From: a virus
DNA: 44,805 nt
Strand: one strand, 5' to 3'
IMG/VR virus record: IMGVR_UViG_3300044726_000051
Location: 1-44,805 of that record
In this document: piece after piece, positions 15,614 through 23,683 of the stretch
Position numbering within the stretch: the stretch's first letter is position 1
Layout of the letters: every line of letters begins with the position of its first letter
The notes under the pieces: model-generated
Seen by the model: the letters and a program-made list of their open reading frames with translations, nothing else
Databases searched by the model: none
Told to the model about the DNA's origin: nothing
Position numbers and translations under genes: made by a program

Positions 15614-16585
15614 CTAGACCTTTGCCCTGCGCTCTAACCACTCCTTGCAAGCAAGGCGCCAATCGGTGGCGAGGCAGTCTTGTACGTACTGGAGGGCCCA
15701 CATAGAGTCCCCGCTCTTGTGAGCGTCCCAGGCCTTACGGAGGGGCATTACCACCCCGGCGAAGTAGGCAGTTCGTACATCGTAGGATTGGTCGGTGAAG
15801 TACCGGCAATCAGCATCGAAGTTGTGACGATCGTCTGGGTTCTCGAACAAGGCCACCGGGAGGACCCGGCGTTGAGAGTAGGGCTCGGTGTCCCGGTCGG
15901 AGATCACCCCCAGGTCGAATAGGGGCCAATGCTTCTCGTACACGTGGAGATTGTTAGTGAACTGGTAGTAGGTCCCCTGTAGGTATCCCGCCGCCCGAGC
16001 GATGTACTCGTGGAGGAAGGACATATGGACGGCGTTCGCCCCGCAGGCCCCCCACACCAGGTCGTTGCTTCGGTTACACACCGTCATATTGAGGAATGGA
16101 GCATTGATGTCGAAGTAGATGTGGGTATTACAAGGGAGGTCCTTGCCGGCCCGATCCAGGTCGCTGTGGGGGTCCCACATACCGATAACCGCACGGCGCG
16201 TATCCGGGTCCCGCCTGAGCATGGAGATAACCTGCTCGATCTGATCGACCCCGAAGTGGAGCCTCCACCGGTGGCCGTAGGCCCCGTGAAGGGTCACGCC
16301 GTCGTCGCTGTACTCCCGTATCTGCTTGGCGTACCGGGCCGGCAGGGCGACCTCGTTGCTCCCCGATAGCATCCAGATCGACTCGAACAGGTGGAAGAAC
16401 GGGTTGGCGTCCCTCGTCTCATCGAACAGGACCCGCTCGGCGGGGTTGGAGTACTCCAATATGGCGGGGAAAGGGAGCGCCATGACCCTCCCGTTCCTGG
16501 AGGGACCCTCGGCCCCCTCCATTTGTACTCGCCACATCGCCTCGGGGAACATCTGGTTGACGTTCCTTGCCTGAATATGCATCAT
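15614..16585 (-). CDS. Thymidylate-synthase homologue, probable dUMP hydroxymethylase
   Basis: Start is the first of two ATGs overlapping the upstream TGA, with AAGGAA in front. The ThyA core is complete: RRAVI (130-134) for phosphate, catalytic Cys152 in DLPCNTHIYF, NRSNDLVWG (171-179) and LHVY (213-216). Asn184 aligns with the thymidylate-synthase Asn that selects uracil, whereas dCMP hydroxymethylases have Asp there. It could be a plain thymidylate synthase, but WGACGANAV and the hypermodification genes beside it favour making 5-hydroxymethyl-dUMP from dUMP and methylene-tetrahydrofolate. This is the entry step of the proposed pathway. Confidence 0.83.
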   Translation of the reverse strand: MMHIQARNVNQMFPEAMWRVQMEGAEGPSRNGRVMALPFPAILEYSNPAERVLFDETRDANPFFHLFESIWMLSGSNEVALPARYAKQIREYSDDGVTLHGAYGHRWRLHFGVDQIEQVISMLRRDPDTRRAVIGMWDPHSDLDRAGKDLPCNTHIYFDINAPFLNMTVCNRSNDLVWGACGANAVHMSFLHEYIARAAGYLQGTYYQFTNNLHVYEKHWPLFDLGVISDRDTEPYSQRRVLPVALFENPDDRHNFDADCRYFTDQSYDVRTAYFAGVVMPLRKAWDAHKSGDSMWALQYVQDCLATDWRLACKEWLERRAKV

Positions 16586-17412
16586 GATGGTTCCTTGTAT
16601 TGGGCTTTCGCCCTGCCTTTGTAATACTTGATCCGAACATACTTGCTGAACTCGCACAGACAGTTCTGAGTGTCGTGGGCGGTCAGGTCGTACCCGGTGT
16701 TATGACTGATCAATACCCTTATTTCGTTGACCTCCTTAGAGAATTGAGTAGCGTTAATGGATTGGCCCGGAGGTCTACCGTGGAGGTAGTTCAGCCCCCG
16801 GCTAGAGCCGGGCCCCGGTGAGCAGAAGGTCCACCAGTCGTCGGCGTATTCAAGCAGAGGGGTGTACTTGAGGTCGGCTATGACCTGGGCGGCTAGGAAG
16901 CTCCCCAGGCCCCGGGAGCACTGGATGATCCGGCAGGCGTCCTCTAGCTTCATGCTCTTTCGGATCGTCCTACAGTGGTGGAAGGCGTCGTCAAGGACCC
17001 GGGCGATGATCTCCTGCTTGGTCTCCCCGCCCTTGGAGAACCCCCCGGTGACCATATAGGCCCCGGTCCATATCTTGAACCCGTTCTCCGACAAGGCGTC
17101 CATCTGTTGAACGAACCTGTCGTGGGACCAGACCTCGGGGAAGCCCAGGGACCCCAGGGTAAGGGGCCAATTGACGGTACGGGCGACACACATAGAGAAG
17201 GCCAGGTTCTCGTGGTGTCGGTAGGGGTCCCGCCAATTGTCCTTGATCCACCGAGTGACCTTGTCGTCCTCCCGGCGGATGTTACAGAAGCGGGTCGTTC
17301 GGATTATCTGGTCCGTAGTCCACGGCGGGGGTCGGCGTTCCTCCTCCCGCTTAATCCGCACGCTTTCCCGCTCCCGTATCCAGTGATACAGGTCGGCTTC
17401 GTGGGGAGTCAT
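16582..17412 (-). CDS. aGPT-pyrophosphorylase-like thymine hypermodification protein, 276 aa
   Basis: The protein matches my recollection of the alpha-glutamyl/putrescinyl thymine pyrophosphorylase family. It has an N-terminal WIRERESVRIKREE helix, RTTRFCNIRREDDKVTRWI, a middle NLAFSMCVARTVNWPLTLG, GAYMVTGGFSKGGETK, then CSRGLGSFLAAQVIADLKY and CSPGPGSSRGLNYLHG. In characterised phages such helical proteins act on pyrophosphorylated 5-hydroxymethyl-dU in DNA, replacing pyrophosphate by an amine or amino acid. I start at MTPHEADLYHW with AAGGAC upstream; the ATG overlaps the stop of a small membrane peptide. Three nearby genes fit the same pathway. The acceptor amine is unknown. Confidence 0.75.
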   Translation of the reverse strand: MTPHEADLYHWIRERESVRIKREEERRPPPWTTDQIIRTTRFCNIRREDDKVTRWIKDNWRDPYRHHENLAFSMCVARTVNWPLTLGSLGFPEVWSHDRFVQQMDALSENGFKIWTGAYMVTGGFSKGGETKQEIIARVLDDAFHHCRTIRKSMKLEDACRIIQCSRGLGSFLAAQVIADLKYTPLLEYADDWWTFCSPGPGSSRGLNYLHGRPPGQSINATQFSKEVNEIRVLISHNTGYDLTAHDTQNCLCEFSKYVRIKYYKGRAKAQYKEPS

Positions 17413-17522
17413 TTGAGGTCCTTCTTCATCCCCTTGACGAAGAGCCAAGCCACCGTGACGATAGTGACGCAGGGGATACCCACCACGATGAGGAGGGCGA
17501 CCATCAGTTCATTGTTGCTCAT
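17409..17522 (-). CDS. Small membrane peptide, 37 aa
   Basis: The frame MSNNELMVALLIVVGIPCVT continues IVTVAWLFVKGMKKDLK. It has one hydrophobic helix (about residues 7-28) and a basic end, so an inner-membrane peptide with the C-terminus in the cytoplasm is likely. Both ends are coupled: ATG overlaps the upstream TGA and its TGA overlaps the next ATG. Its place inside the modification operon is unexplained; it may be a holin-like or regulatory microprotein that hitch-hikes on the transcript. Confidence 0.65.
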   Translation of the reverse strand: MSNNELMVALLIVVGIPCVTIVTVAWLFVKGMKKDLK

Positions 17523-17743
17523 AGCTCGTATTCCCATTTGAGGGCGTCCTCAAGAGAGGTCGCGGTTACAATTCCTTCCTTGGGGAAGGGCTTGATCCAG
17601 AAGGTGAGGTTGTTCTTCTTGCGCCAGCCTTTCGACCAGCCAGACTTAACCAACTCCTCTTCCATGATGCGGTCTAGCTCCAGCTGGGCCCCCCGGATAC
17701 GGTTGTACCCTGCCCCGGACATAGGGGTGGAGCCGATAGTCAT
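17519..17743 (-). CDS. Hypothetical protein in modification operon, 74 aa
   Basis: I choose the ATG overlapping the kinase stop (MTIGSTPMSGAGYNRIRG). The longer in-frame form would be embedded in the kinase gene. The protein is soluble with a charged helix (QLELDRIMEEELVKSGWSKG) and a C-terminal beta/helix part (LTFWIKPFPKEGIVTATSLE). The four-base overlaps on both sides imply coupled translation with the kinase. No family is recognised; a small partner of the kinase or transferase is possible. Confidence 0.65.
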   Translation of the reverse strand: MTIGSTPMSGAGYNRIRGAQLELDRIMEEELVKSGWSKGWRKKNNLTFWIKPFPKEGIVTATSLEDALKWEYEL

Positions 17744-18312
17744 CGGGGCTCCAAAAGCTGTAGGAGCTGGGCTAGGGGCAGCTTCTCGTAGTTGAGGATA
17801 GCTACCTTGTGCTCCTTCTCCAGGAGCAGCCTGTCGCGGAGTCGATTGATCGTGGTCCATTTGTTTCTCGTCAGTTGTGGGTTGAACTTGTTCTTGCTCT
17901 CGTTGGTAGCGCGGCGCTCCACTACCCGGTCCAGGCAGACGTTGATCGGGGTATCCAGGAAGGCATAGATGTAGTCGCCCCCGTACTTCTTGGAGTGCTC
18001 CCCCATCGCCCCGTAGTAGGTGCTCTGGAGAAGGCCCTCGTGTACCACGTGGCCCTCCTTGGCGTAGCGGTCAATCATCTCCATGACCTCTTGGGCGGTG
18101 CCGACCGTATCGACACCCCCGCAAGCGTTCTCGTAGCTCCCCAGGAGGAAGACAGGGTTGTCTAGCTCCAGCAGGTCGAGGCGGTAGCCCACGGTCTTGC
18201 GCTTGTTGTTGATCTCGTGTAGAGGATCGATGGTCGCGGCGGCTTCGATCAGGGAGCGGGCAAAGGTGGTTTTACCCGCCCCCGAGCAGCCATGTATCTT
18301 CAAAATGGTCAT
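17740..18312 (-). CDS. P-loop kinase, probable 5-hydroxymethyl-dU DNA kinase
   Basis: A Walker A loop GCSGAGKTT occupies residues 8-16. Further on are YRLDLLELDN, a VVHEGLLQSTYYGAMGEH region resembling an acceptor site, YAFLDTPINVCLDRV and an RR..N basic lid (RRATNESKN). The 190-residue size and layout agree with the small 5-hmdU DNA kinases that phosphorylate hydroxymethyluracil in DNA to prime amine transfer. A nucleoside monophosphate kinase acting on hydroxymethyl-dUMP is the main alternative. Its position directly between a SNF2 helicase and the aGPT-type protein supports the DNA kinase reading. It overlaps the helicase stop by one base. Confidence 0.72.
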   Translation of the reverse strand: MTILKIHGCSGAGKTTFARSLIEAAATIDPLHEINNKRKTVGYRLDLLELDNPVFLLGSYENACGGVDTVGTAQEVMEMIDRYAKEGHVVHEGLLQSTYYGAMGEHSKKYGGDYIYAFLDTPINVCLDRVVERRATNESKNKFNPQLTRNKWTTINRLRDRLLLEKEHKVAILNYEKLPLAQLLQLLEPR

Positions 18313-19676
18313 TAAGCCCTCCTGGCTTTAAGTGCGTCGTTAAATCTCGTCTGGGTACGATCCTTGTACTCCAGGGCTTTCATTACATCTTCGTCCTTGG
18401 TGTCCTTAGTACCAATGTGGTGGACCATTACAATGGGCGCGATCTGACCTTGACGCCAGACGCGGGCGATAAGCTGCTGGTAGTGCTCTAGGTTCCACGT
18501 GATGCCGAACCAGCAGACGGTAGAGCAAGCCTCCTGGAGGTTCAGGCCGTGGCCCGCGCTAGCCGGGTGGGCCAGGAGTACCGGGATTTGGCCGTTGTTG
18601 AATCGGTCGATGGTGATCTGGGGGTTCTTGACCTTACCCAGGTCGATGGCCTCGGGGAGCCTCTTGAGTATCCGGTCGGCGTCGGCCTGGAACTCGTAGG
18701 CGACCAGGAGGGGTCGGCCCTGCATTTCCTCGATCAACTCCTCTAGGGCGTCAATCTTCTCGTCGTGGAGGTCTATCGTCCTGCGATCTGTCTCGATGTC
18801 GGTATAGATAAACCCGTTAGCCATCTGGCGGAGCTTAACACCGACTGCGGCCGCGTTAAACACCGCGACCGACTCGTTGTCGTTCATCTTGGTGACGAAG
18901 TTGTCTTCCAACTCTTTGTATTGCTTCCTGAGGTGAGGCGGAAGCTCGACCCCGATGAAGTTGTTGACTAGTTCGGGCATATCTAGATGATCGCGGGCGT
19001 CCATACGCAGGAGCTTATCGGCTACCCGCTTATAGATGATGTCCTCGGCCCCCCGGTTAAGGTGGTACTCGTAGAGGTTCCCCGGGACCTGATGCATGAA
19101 CTCGTTACGGAAGTGGGTAATGTACTTCCCTAGCGACTCCCCGAAGTCCACGACGAACATCTGCCCAAAGAGGTCGGCTACCCCGTTAGGCACAGGCGTA
19201 CCCGTTAGGATCATACGGCGCTTAAAGCCGAACAGGACCTTCTTGAGCGCCTTAAAGCGCTGAGTCGTAGTGTCCTTGAACTTCGTACTCTCGTCCAATA
19301 CGAGCAGGTCAAAGTCCCGGGTGAGGAGAGGAAGGATTTTGACCAGGCTTTCCGGGTTGATGAGGTAGACATCGTTGGGGGCGGCTATCAGCCTCTTGCG
19401 CTCGGCCTCGGGCTGGTTACAGAGATTGGCGATCTTCAGATGGTTGAAGTCGTTCCACTTCTTGCCCTCGTTGGGCCAGACGGTGTGGCAAACCCGGAGG
19501 GGGGCGACCACAAGTGTCTTCCTGATCTCTTTCTCGGCCACGAGGATAGAGATACAGGCGAGGGTGATAGAGGTCTTTCCCAGGCCGGGGTCGAGCATAA
19601 GCCCGCAGCCCGCCCGCGCTAGGGCGAACCCAATAGCCTTTTCCTGGTAGTCTTTCGGCATCCAATCACGCGACAT
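18312..19676 (-). CDS. SNF2-type DNA helicase/translocase, 454 aa
   Basis: All main superfamily 2 motifs are visible: I DPGLGKTS (29-36), Ia VVAPLRV, II LDES (127-130), III LTGTP (157-161), V ASAGHGLNLQ (372-381) and VI QLIARVWRQGQ (401-411). The DES form and QxxARxxRxGQ are typical of phage SNF2-like enzymes. It would translocate on duplex DNA using ATP. Elsewhere it would be read as a replication or recombination helicase. Here it lies between the transferase-like gene and the DNA kinase, overlapping both, so it may help modifying enzymes reach bases in duplex DNA. That is inference. Confidence 0.9.
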   Translation of the reverse strand: MSRDWMPKDYQEKAIGFALARAGCGLMLDPGLGKTSITLACISILVAEKEIRKTLVVAPLRVCHTVWPNEGKKWNDFNHLKIANLCNQPEAERKRLIAAPNDVYLINPESLVKILPLLTRDFDLLVLDESTKFKDTTTQRFKALKKVLFGFKRRMILTGTPVPNGVADLFGQMFVVDFGESLGKYITHFRNEFMHQVPGNLYEYHLNRGAEDIIYKRVADKLLRMDARDHLDMPELVNNFIGVELPPHLRKQYKELEDNFVTKMNDNESVAVFNAAAVGVKLRQMANGFIYTDIETDRRTIDLHDEKIDALEELIEEMQGRPLLVAYEFQADADRILKRLPEAIDLGKVKNPQITIDRFNNGQIPVLLAHPASAGHGLNLQEACSTVCWFGITWNLEHYQQLIARVWRQGQIAPIVMVHHIGTKDTKDEDVMKALEYKDRTQTRFNDALKARRA

Positions 19677-20487
19677 GGCGATACTCCCCGCGAACGTACA
19701 GGCCTTGAGGTATCCGGGCAGGTATATGCTCGGTGATGTTTTGGGGCAGGTCCCCCAGGAGGTTCCAAGCGTCGGCTATGTCCTCCCCGATCCAGTGGGC
19801 CTTGGTCTTCAGGTAGCCCTTGAGGGTACAGATGACCGTTTCGACCTCGCCCAGGCCGCACTTCTCCCCGACCTTGACCGGGTGGTCGAACTGAGATACG
19901 TGGTCGAGGACGATCCTGATGGTATCCCGGAGGTCGTTGTAGGGGAAGAAGTCCGCAGCCGCCTGCTTAGGCACGTCAGGCATATACTTGATCGCGTCCT
20001 CGATAGACATCGTGACCGGCCAATCGAGGCAGATGTCGTACCAATCCATCAGCTTCCAGATATAGTAGGGGCCCAATTGGCAGCCCTCGTAGCGGTTGCG
20101 GATATGCTTTACCATAGCCGGGTAGTGCTCCTTGTGCATATCGGCTACGATCTGCGCGGGGGTCAGACCCTTACCGGACATCAGTTCGATGGCCTTGGAG
20201 GCTACCGCGCCCCGGAAGTGCCTACGGGCCCCCCGGCGCTTAACCAAGTCTGCGGCCCCGTCAACGCGGCACTTATCCCAGAAGGTCCTCTCGGTGGTGC
20301 TACCGGCGACGTTGTAAGCGTCCCGGAGGTTATAGAACCACATGTAGTGGAGGATGAATCGACCGTTCCACTCGCTGTCGTGGAGGTCAAATAGAGCGCG
20401 CAGGACAGGATAGGTCGGGTCCAGGTCCTTGGTCTCTATCATGATGCGAGAGAAGTCTCTCCAGTTGTCAACTACTATCGGGTTCAC
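19666..20487 (-). CDS. Probable amino acid:DNA transferase (ADDT-like), 273 aa
   Basis: The all-helical protein has an N-terminal block DPTYPVLRALFDLHDSEWNG with HYMWFYNLRDAYNVAG, a basic RRGARRHFRG segment, and GPYYIWKLMDWYDICLDWPV followed by EDAIKYMPDVPKQAA. This order resembles the amino acid:DNA transferase domain found with thymine hypermodification kinases. Such enzymes are proposed to attach an amino acid or amine to the activated methyl group in DNA. Family naming between ADDT and aGPT-pyrophosphorylase is not settled in my memory. Start is GTG within the nuclease gene (20-base overlap). The SNF2 gene begins before it ends. Confidence 0.6.
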   Translation of the reverse strand: MNPIVVDNWRDFSRIMIETKDLDPTYPVLRALFDLHDSEWNGRFILHYMWFYNLRDAYNVAGSTTERTFWDKCRVDGAADLVKRRGARRHFRGAVASKAIELMSGKGLTPAQIVADMHKEHYPAMVKHIRNRYEGCQLGPYYIWKLMDWYDICLDWPVTMSIEDAIKYMPDVPKQAAADFFPYNDLRDTIRIVLDHVSQFDHPVKVGEKCGLGEVETVICTLKGYLKTKAHWIGEDIADAWNLLGDLPQNITEHIPARIPQGLYVRGEYRHVA

Positions 20488-20749
20488 CTACGAATCTCCT
20501 AATGGCCTTTCGACCGTCGATTAAATTGTCTACCCAGATCACCTCAAATCCTTGCTTCCTAATCAGGTCAATAACGTAGACCTGTAGGGGCCCAGGTCGC
20601 TCCCCGGGCCGCTTGAACTCGATGAAGAGGATTCGGCCCTTCCACAAGAACATGTAGTCGGGCCAGCCCTCCCCAAAACTCAGCTTTCTGGCTATTACGC
20701 CCCGGTGGCGCGCGAACTCCACCACTTTGCGCTGAATCTGGCTTTCCAA
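20468..20749 (-). CDS. VRR-NUC domain nuclease, 93 aa
   Basis: The active-site pattern of the VRR-NUC branch of PD-(D/E)XK nucleases is clear: E2..Q6 helix, GWPD with D31, IEFK (43-46) and a following PGPLQ with Gln56. The minimal stand-alone size is typical for phages, where it cleaves branched or junction DNA during replication and packaging. The only start is TTG, five bases downstream of a TATAAT box, so the message would be leaderless from this promoter. Initiation at this codon needs confirmation. Confidence 0.85.
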   Translation of the reverse strand: MESQIQRKVVEFARHRGVIARKLSFGEGWPDYMFLWKGRILFIEFKRPGERPGPLQVYVIDLIRKQGFEVIWVDNLIDGRKAIRRFVGEPDSS

Positions 20750-20754
20750 AATAG

Positions 20755-20771
20755 ATTATACCTCTTTTTGG
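20755..20771 (-). promoter_or_regulatory. Early promoter, CCAAAAA-GAGG-TATAAT
   Basis: On the - strand CCAAAAAGAGGTATAAT precedes the VRR-NUC, ADDT, SNF2 and kinase operon. It is a clear member of the recurring promoter family in this genome; the perfect TATAAT lies almost at the start codon. Confidence 0.7.
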
Positions 20772-20784
20772 TTAGATCGGGGGG

Positions 20785-21453
20785 CTATTTGGAAGCGGCG
20801 GATTCGCAGGGGCCTCCGTTGAACTTAGAGTAAGTACAGCGTTTGCAGTGGTCTCCAGGAGTTGGATCAAGTCTTGTATCGCGTTCCATTCGGACAATGT
20901 CCCCGTCCCACCGCTTACGGCTGTGCTCCAGCATTTCACGTAGCATGGAATCGGTTGCGCCGGTATTGCCGCTATCAATGTAGATAGCGCCTGTCTCAAC
21001 ACGTCTTGCGTCGGGGTAGATGATAAGTCCGAGGACACCGTAAAGATTAAGTTGATCGTAATGGGAAGGATATTGTCGTCCAGATTTGTAGTCATAGCAA
21101 TAGAGCACTTTCTCTTGTACGTAGTGAACGTCAACGATGGCTTTGACGCGGGCCTTGCTTTGGTCGGTCGTAGGCTCCCAGTTCTCGTCCACCAACCAGG
21201 TCGCCTCGGGGGAGGCCCCCAGGGTACGGAAGTGGTGGAGCTTCAGCCCTATCTTCTTTACATCATAGGGGACCGGGCTGACCTTGTTAGGGTCCCCCAT
21301 ATAGTCCTCGCATAGCTTGTGTAGCCGGGTCCCCCTCATCATGGGCGCGCTCGGGGGCGACGGCAGCTTGAGTACATAGCTGTAGTAGTATTCCCGGGGG
21401 CACTCCTTGTAGGTGGAGATAGAGGAGTAAGAGTGTCTAGTAGGCCGGTTCAT
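20785..21453 (-). CDS. Cas4/RecB-like PD-(D/E)XK exonuclease, 222 aa
   Basis: The motif order is that of RecB-family nucleases: YSSISTYKECPREYYY with Cys18, GTRLH (41-45), D108 in VDVH and DYKSG (121-125). The C-terminus has C203, C206 and C216. One N-terminal plus three C-terminal cysteines is the ligand set of the 4Fe-4S cluster in Cas4 and AddB nucleases. It probably degrades DNA ends, for host DNA breakdown or recombination. It overlaps the DNA polymerase stop by one base and is co-expressed with it. Confidence 0.85.
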   Translation of the reverse strand: MNRPTRHSYSSISTYKECPREYYYSYVLKLPSPPSAPMMRGTRLHKLCEDYMGDPNKVSPVPYDVKKIGLKLHHFRTLGASPEATWLVDENWEPTTDQSKARVKAIVDVHYVQEKVLYCYDYKSGRQYPSHYDQLNLYGVLGLIIYPDARRVETGAIYIDSGNTGATDSMLREMLEHSRKRWDGDIVRMERDTRLDPTPGDHCKRCTYSKFNGGPCESAASK

Positions 21454-23342
21454 TATTTACCTCTCATATGTAGTGGTCCGTCCCTAGAACTTGAACTAAA
21501 TTCTTCCATTTGTCTTCCCATCCCTCGGCTATCCCTCCCAGCCTGGTTTACTTCTATGTACTTCTCCAGGTTATGCCAATCCTCGCCAAACTTCACTTCC
21601 GAGCGGAACGGTACATCCCATCCCGGCTGATCTTCCATCGCGGCGCGGAGGATCGTCACCTCAGTCTTGAGGTGCTCCCGGGGAACCGTGATCACTAGCT
21701 CGTCGTGGACGGTCATCAGGAGGTTCCCGTGGTGCTTGTACTCGTCGTACCGCACGATGGCTTCCTTGGTTTGATCCGCCGCGCTACCTTGAATGAGATA
21801 GTTACATAGCTTGTAGTTAAACGTCCACCAGGACCCCTTGAACAGCTTCGGCTCTTCCACCGGGAGCACACGCCCGCCCCAGGTCTTGACCTGGGTACGC
21901 GTGTCGAACTGATCAACGAACGCTTGGAGACCGGGGATCGCCTTGAAGTAGGCTTTCTTGATTTGAGCTGCCGTGTTATAGTCTACCCCCAGTTGTTGAG
22001 CCAGCTTCGTAACGCCCGACCCATAGAGTAGAGAGAAGCCCACAATCTTACACATCTTCCGGGGGACCTGTAGCCCGGTATATTGTAGGATAAGGGCTGA
22101 GGCAACGGCGTGGAAGTCTGCGGTGGGGTCGGTTTGGTAAATCTCCATGGCCCGCCCCTCGGCATAGTGAGCCATGATACGCATTTCCTGCCCGTTGTAG
22201 TCAGCAGGCACAATGATCTCCCCTTCATCGGGGAGGATGTACTGCCGCATAAACGGTATGTCGAGCCCCTCAAGTACGCTATCGTCAAATTCCGTCGGCA
22301 CGTTCTGGAAATTGGGTTCACTACAGCTAAACCGGCCGGTGCGCGCGCCGCCCTTATCCGAGCGTACTTGGTTCCATGAGGGGTGAACATTCCCATCCCT
22401 TTCGCTAAAGTTGATCCAGTTCTTGTAGAAGTTGCTAGTCAGGGTATGGAGGGTCCCCCGGTAGCGGAGGGCCTTGAGTAGGCCCGGCTCGGTCACCGCC
22501 TCCTCCAAGGCGTCCTTGGCTGTGGATAGCAGCCCCGTAGGGGTTTTCCTGAGGGGCTTAGCGTAGGGGCTAGCCTCCAGGGCGGCGGCGATCTGCCGGG
22601 GCTTTGAACAATCTACGTCCCCCAGATAGCCTTGGATAACCTCCTCTTGGGCCGTCTGTATCTTCTGGTACTTGTCGAAGTCCCGCTCCAGGGCCTCCCG
22701 GTTCACCTTGACCCCCACGAACTCCATGTGGTAGGCTATCTTGGCTATCTTGAGCTCCCGCTCGTAGGCGGGCATCTGCCCCGATACCTCCAGTTGGGGC
22801 ATAAGTAGCTCGGACAGGCCGTTGGTACGGAATGTGTCCCCCTCTGCGTAGGGGGCAACTATTTCGTAGGGGGCGTAACCAATGTAGCCCCCGAAGTTGG
22901 TCTCAGTGATCTCCTTCTCACCGTTGACGAACGGCCCCTTAAAGTGGGACTTAAGCCAGCGGTAGACGGCCTGCTGCTCGTCGGGGGGTAGCCCCAGGAG
23001 GCGTTCGGCTGACGGCTTAAGGGACAACTTGTCGGCTAGGGGATGCATCAGATACAACATGAACATCGTATCATCGTAGCGATCCGGCCAGGGTAGCCCC
23101 ATATGCTCTACCGCCACCCCTACGTCGAACTTGCAGTTATGGAATAACGGCTTGTGGTCCCAGACGGCAGACAGGGCCTTACGGCCCTGTTCATAAGTAT
23201 GGGGGTTATGACCGGGATGGCCCCAGCCATAGTAGATGTTCCTCTGCCCCGGTAGGTATATAGATACACCTACCGGGGCCGGGGCTAGCCCAGAGCCGAA
23301 AATGATCGGCTTGGTCTCAAAGTCAACGACCGGCTGCGCCAT
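21453..23342 (-). CDS. Family A DNA polymerase with 3'-5' exonuclease
   Basis: The 629-residue protein carries exonuclease motifs DFETK (7-11), FHNCKFDV (68-74) and YAEGDT (165-170). The polymerase part has the TGR..S.PNFQN.P block (335-349), motif A with Asp381 (PADYNGQEMR), motif B RKMCKIVGFSLLYG (428-441) and motif C VHDE (545-548). All catalytic residues are present. There is no 5' nuclease domain, as in T7-like enzymes. It is the replicative polymerase. It must copy from and incorporate modified thymidine if the proposed pathway works at dNTP level. The N-terminus overlaps the upstream gene by 20 bases. Confidence 0.95.
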   Translation of the reverse strand: MAQPVVDFETKPIIFGSGLAPAPVGVSIYLPGQRNIYYGWGHPGHNPHTYEQGRKALSAVWDHKPLFHNCKFDVGVAVEHMGLPWPDRYDDTMFMLYLMHPLADKLSLKPSAERLLGLPPDEQQAVYRWLKSHFKGPFVNGEKEITETNFGGYIGYAPYEIVAPYAEGDTFRTNGLSELLMPQLEVSGQMPAYERELKIAKIAYHMEFVGVKVNREALERDFDKYQKIQTAQEEVIQGYLGDVDCSKPRQIAAALEASPYAKPLRKTPTGLLSTAKDALEEAVTEPGLLKALRYRGTLHTLTSNFYKNWINFSERDGNVHPSWNQVRSDKGGARTGRFSCSEPNFQNVPTEFDDSVLEGLDIPFMRQYILPDEGEIIVPADYNGQEMRIMAHYAEGRAMEIYQTDPTADFHAVASALILQYTGLQVPRKMCKIVGFSLLYGSGVTKLAQQLGVDYNTAAQIKKAYFKAIPGLQAFVDQFDTRTQVKTWGGRVLPVEEPKLFKGSWWTFNYKLCNYLIQGSAADQTKEAIVRYDEYKHHGNLLMTVHDELVITVPREHLKTEVTILRAAMEDQPGWDVPFRSEVKFGEDWHNLEKYIEVNQAGRDSRGMGRQMEEFSSSSRDGPLHMRGK

Positions 23343-23682
23343 TCGGCTCGGCCTTACGCATGGACTCCATCACGGCGATCATCTTCTTGGTGACCGCCGC
23401 CTGCTTCTGTCGATTCTCGATGAAGGGCAGGCCGTCCTCCTTGGTGTGGTCCTCGTTGATGAGGTCGATCAGGTCGGCGGTCAGATTGAGGAGTCGCTTG
23501 AGGAACTCCACCTTGTCGTTCAGCTCGTTGCCTTGGTCCAGAAGGACGGTGCGCATCTTCTCCTGGTCCTTGTCGCGCAGGGGCCGCTCGATGTCGCCCC
23601 CCAGGAGTTGGTTGATAGCGGCCTCGATTGCCTTCTCGATGTCGCCGGTCTTGCTCAGATCAATTACGTGAATACCGTTCAT
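23323..23682 (-). CDS. Hypothetical helical protein, 119 aa
   Basis: The protein begins MNGIHVIDLSKTGDIEKAIE and is almost wholly helical and charged, with a long amphipathic region (about 55-110) likely to form a coiled coil. No catalytic motif or membrane segment is seen. It lies immediately upstream of the polymerase gene and overlaps it, so it may be a replication accessory factor. This is inferred from position only. Confidence 0.75.
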   Translation of the reverse strand: MNGIHVIDLSKTGDIEKAIEAAINQLLGGDIERPLRDKDQEKMRTVLLDQGNELNDKVEFLKRLLNLTADLIDLINEDHTKEDGLPFIENRQKQAAVTKKMIAVMESMRKAEPNGAAGR

Positions 23683-23683
23683 A

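Noticed and set aside
15614-16585. Reading the ThyA homologue as a dCMP hydroxymethylase
   Set aside because: Asn184 aligns with the uracil-selecting Asn, while dCMP hydroxymethylases have Asp; the neighbours also belong to thymine, not cytosine, modification.
20772-21134. Open frame of 120 residues on the - strand
   Set aside because: It is a shadow of the Cas4/RecB-like nuclease, which has full motifs in another frame.
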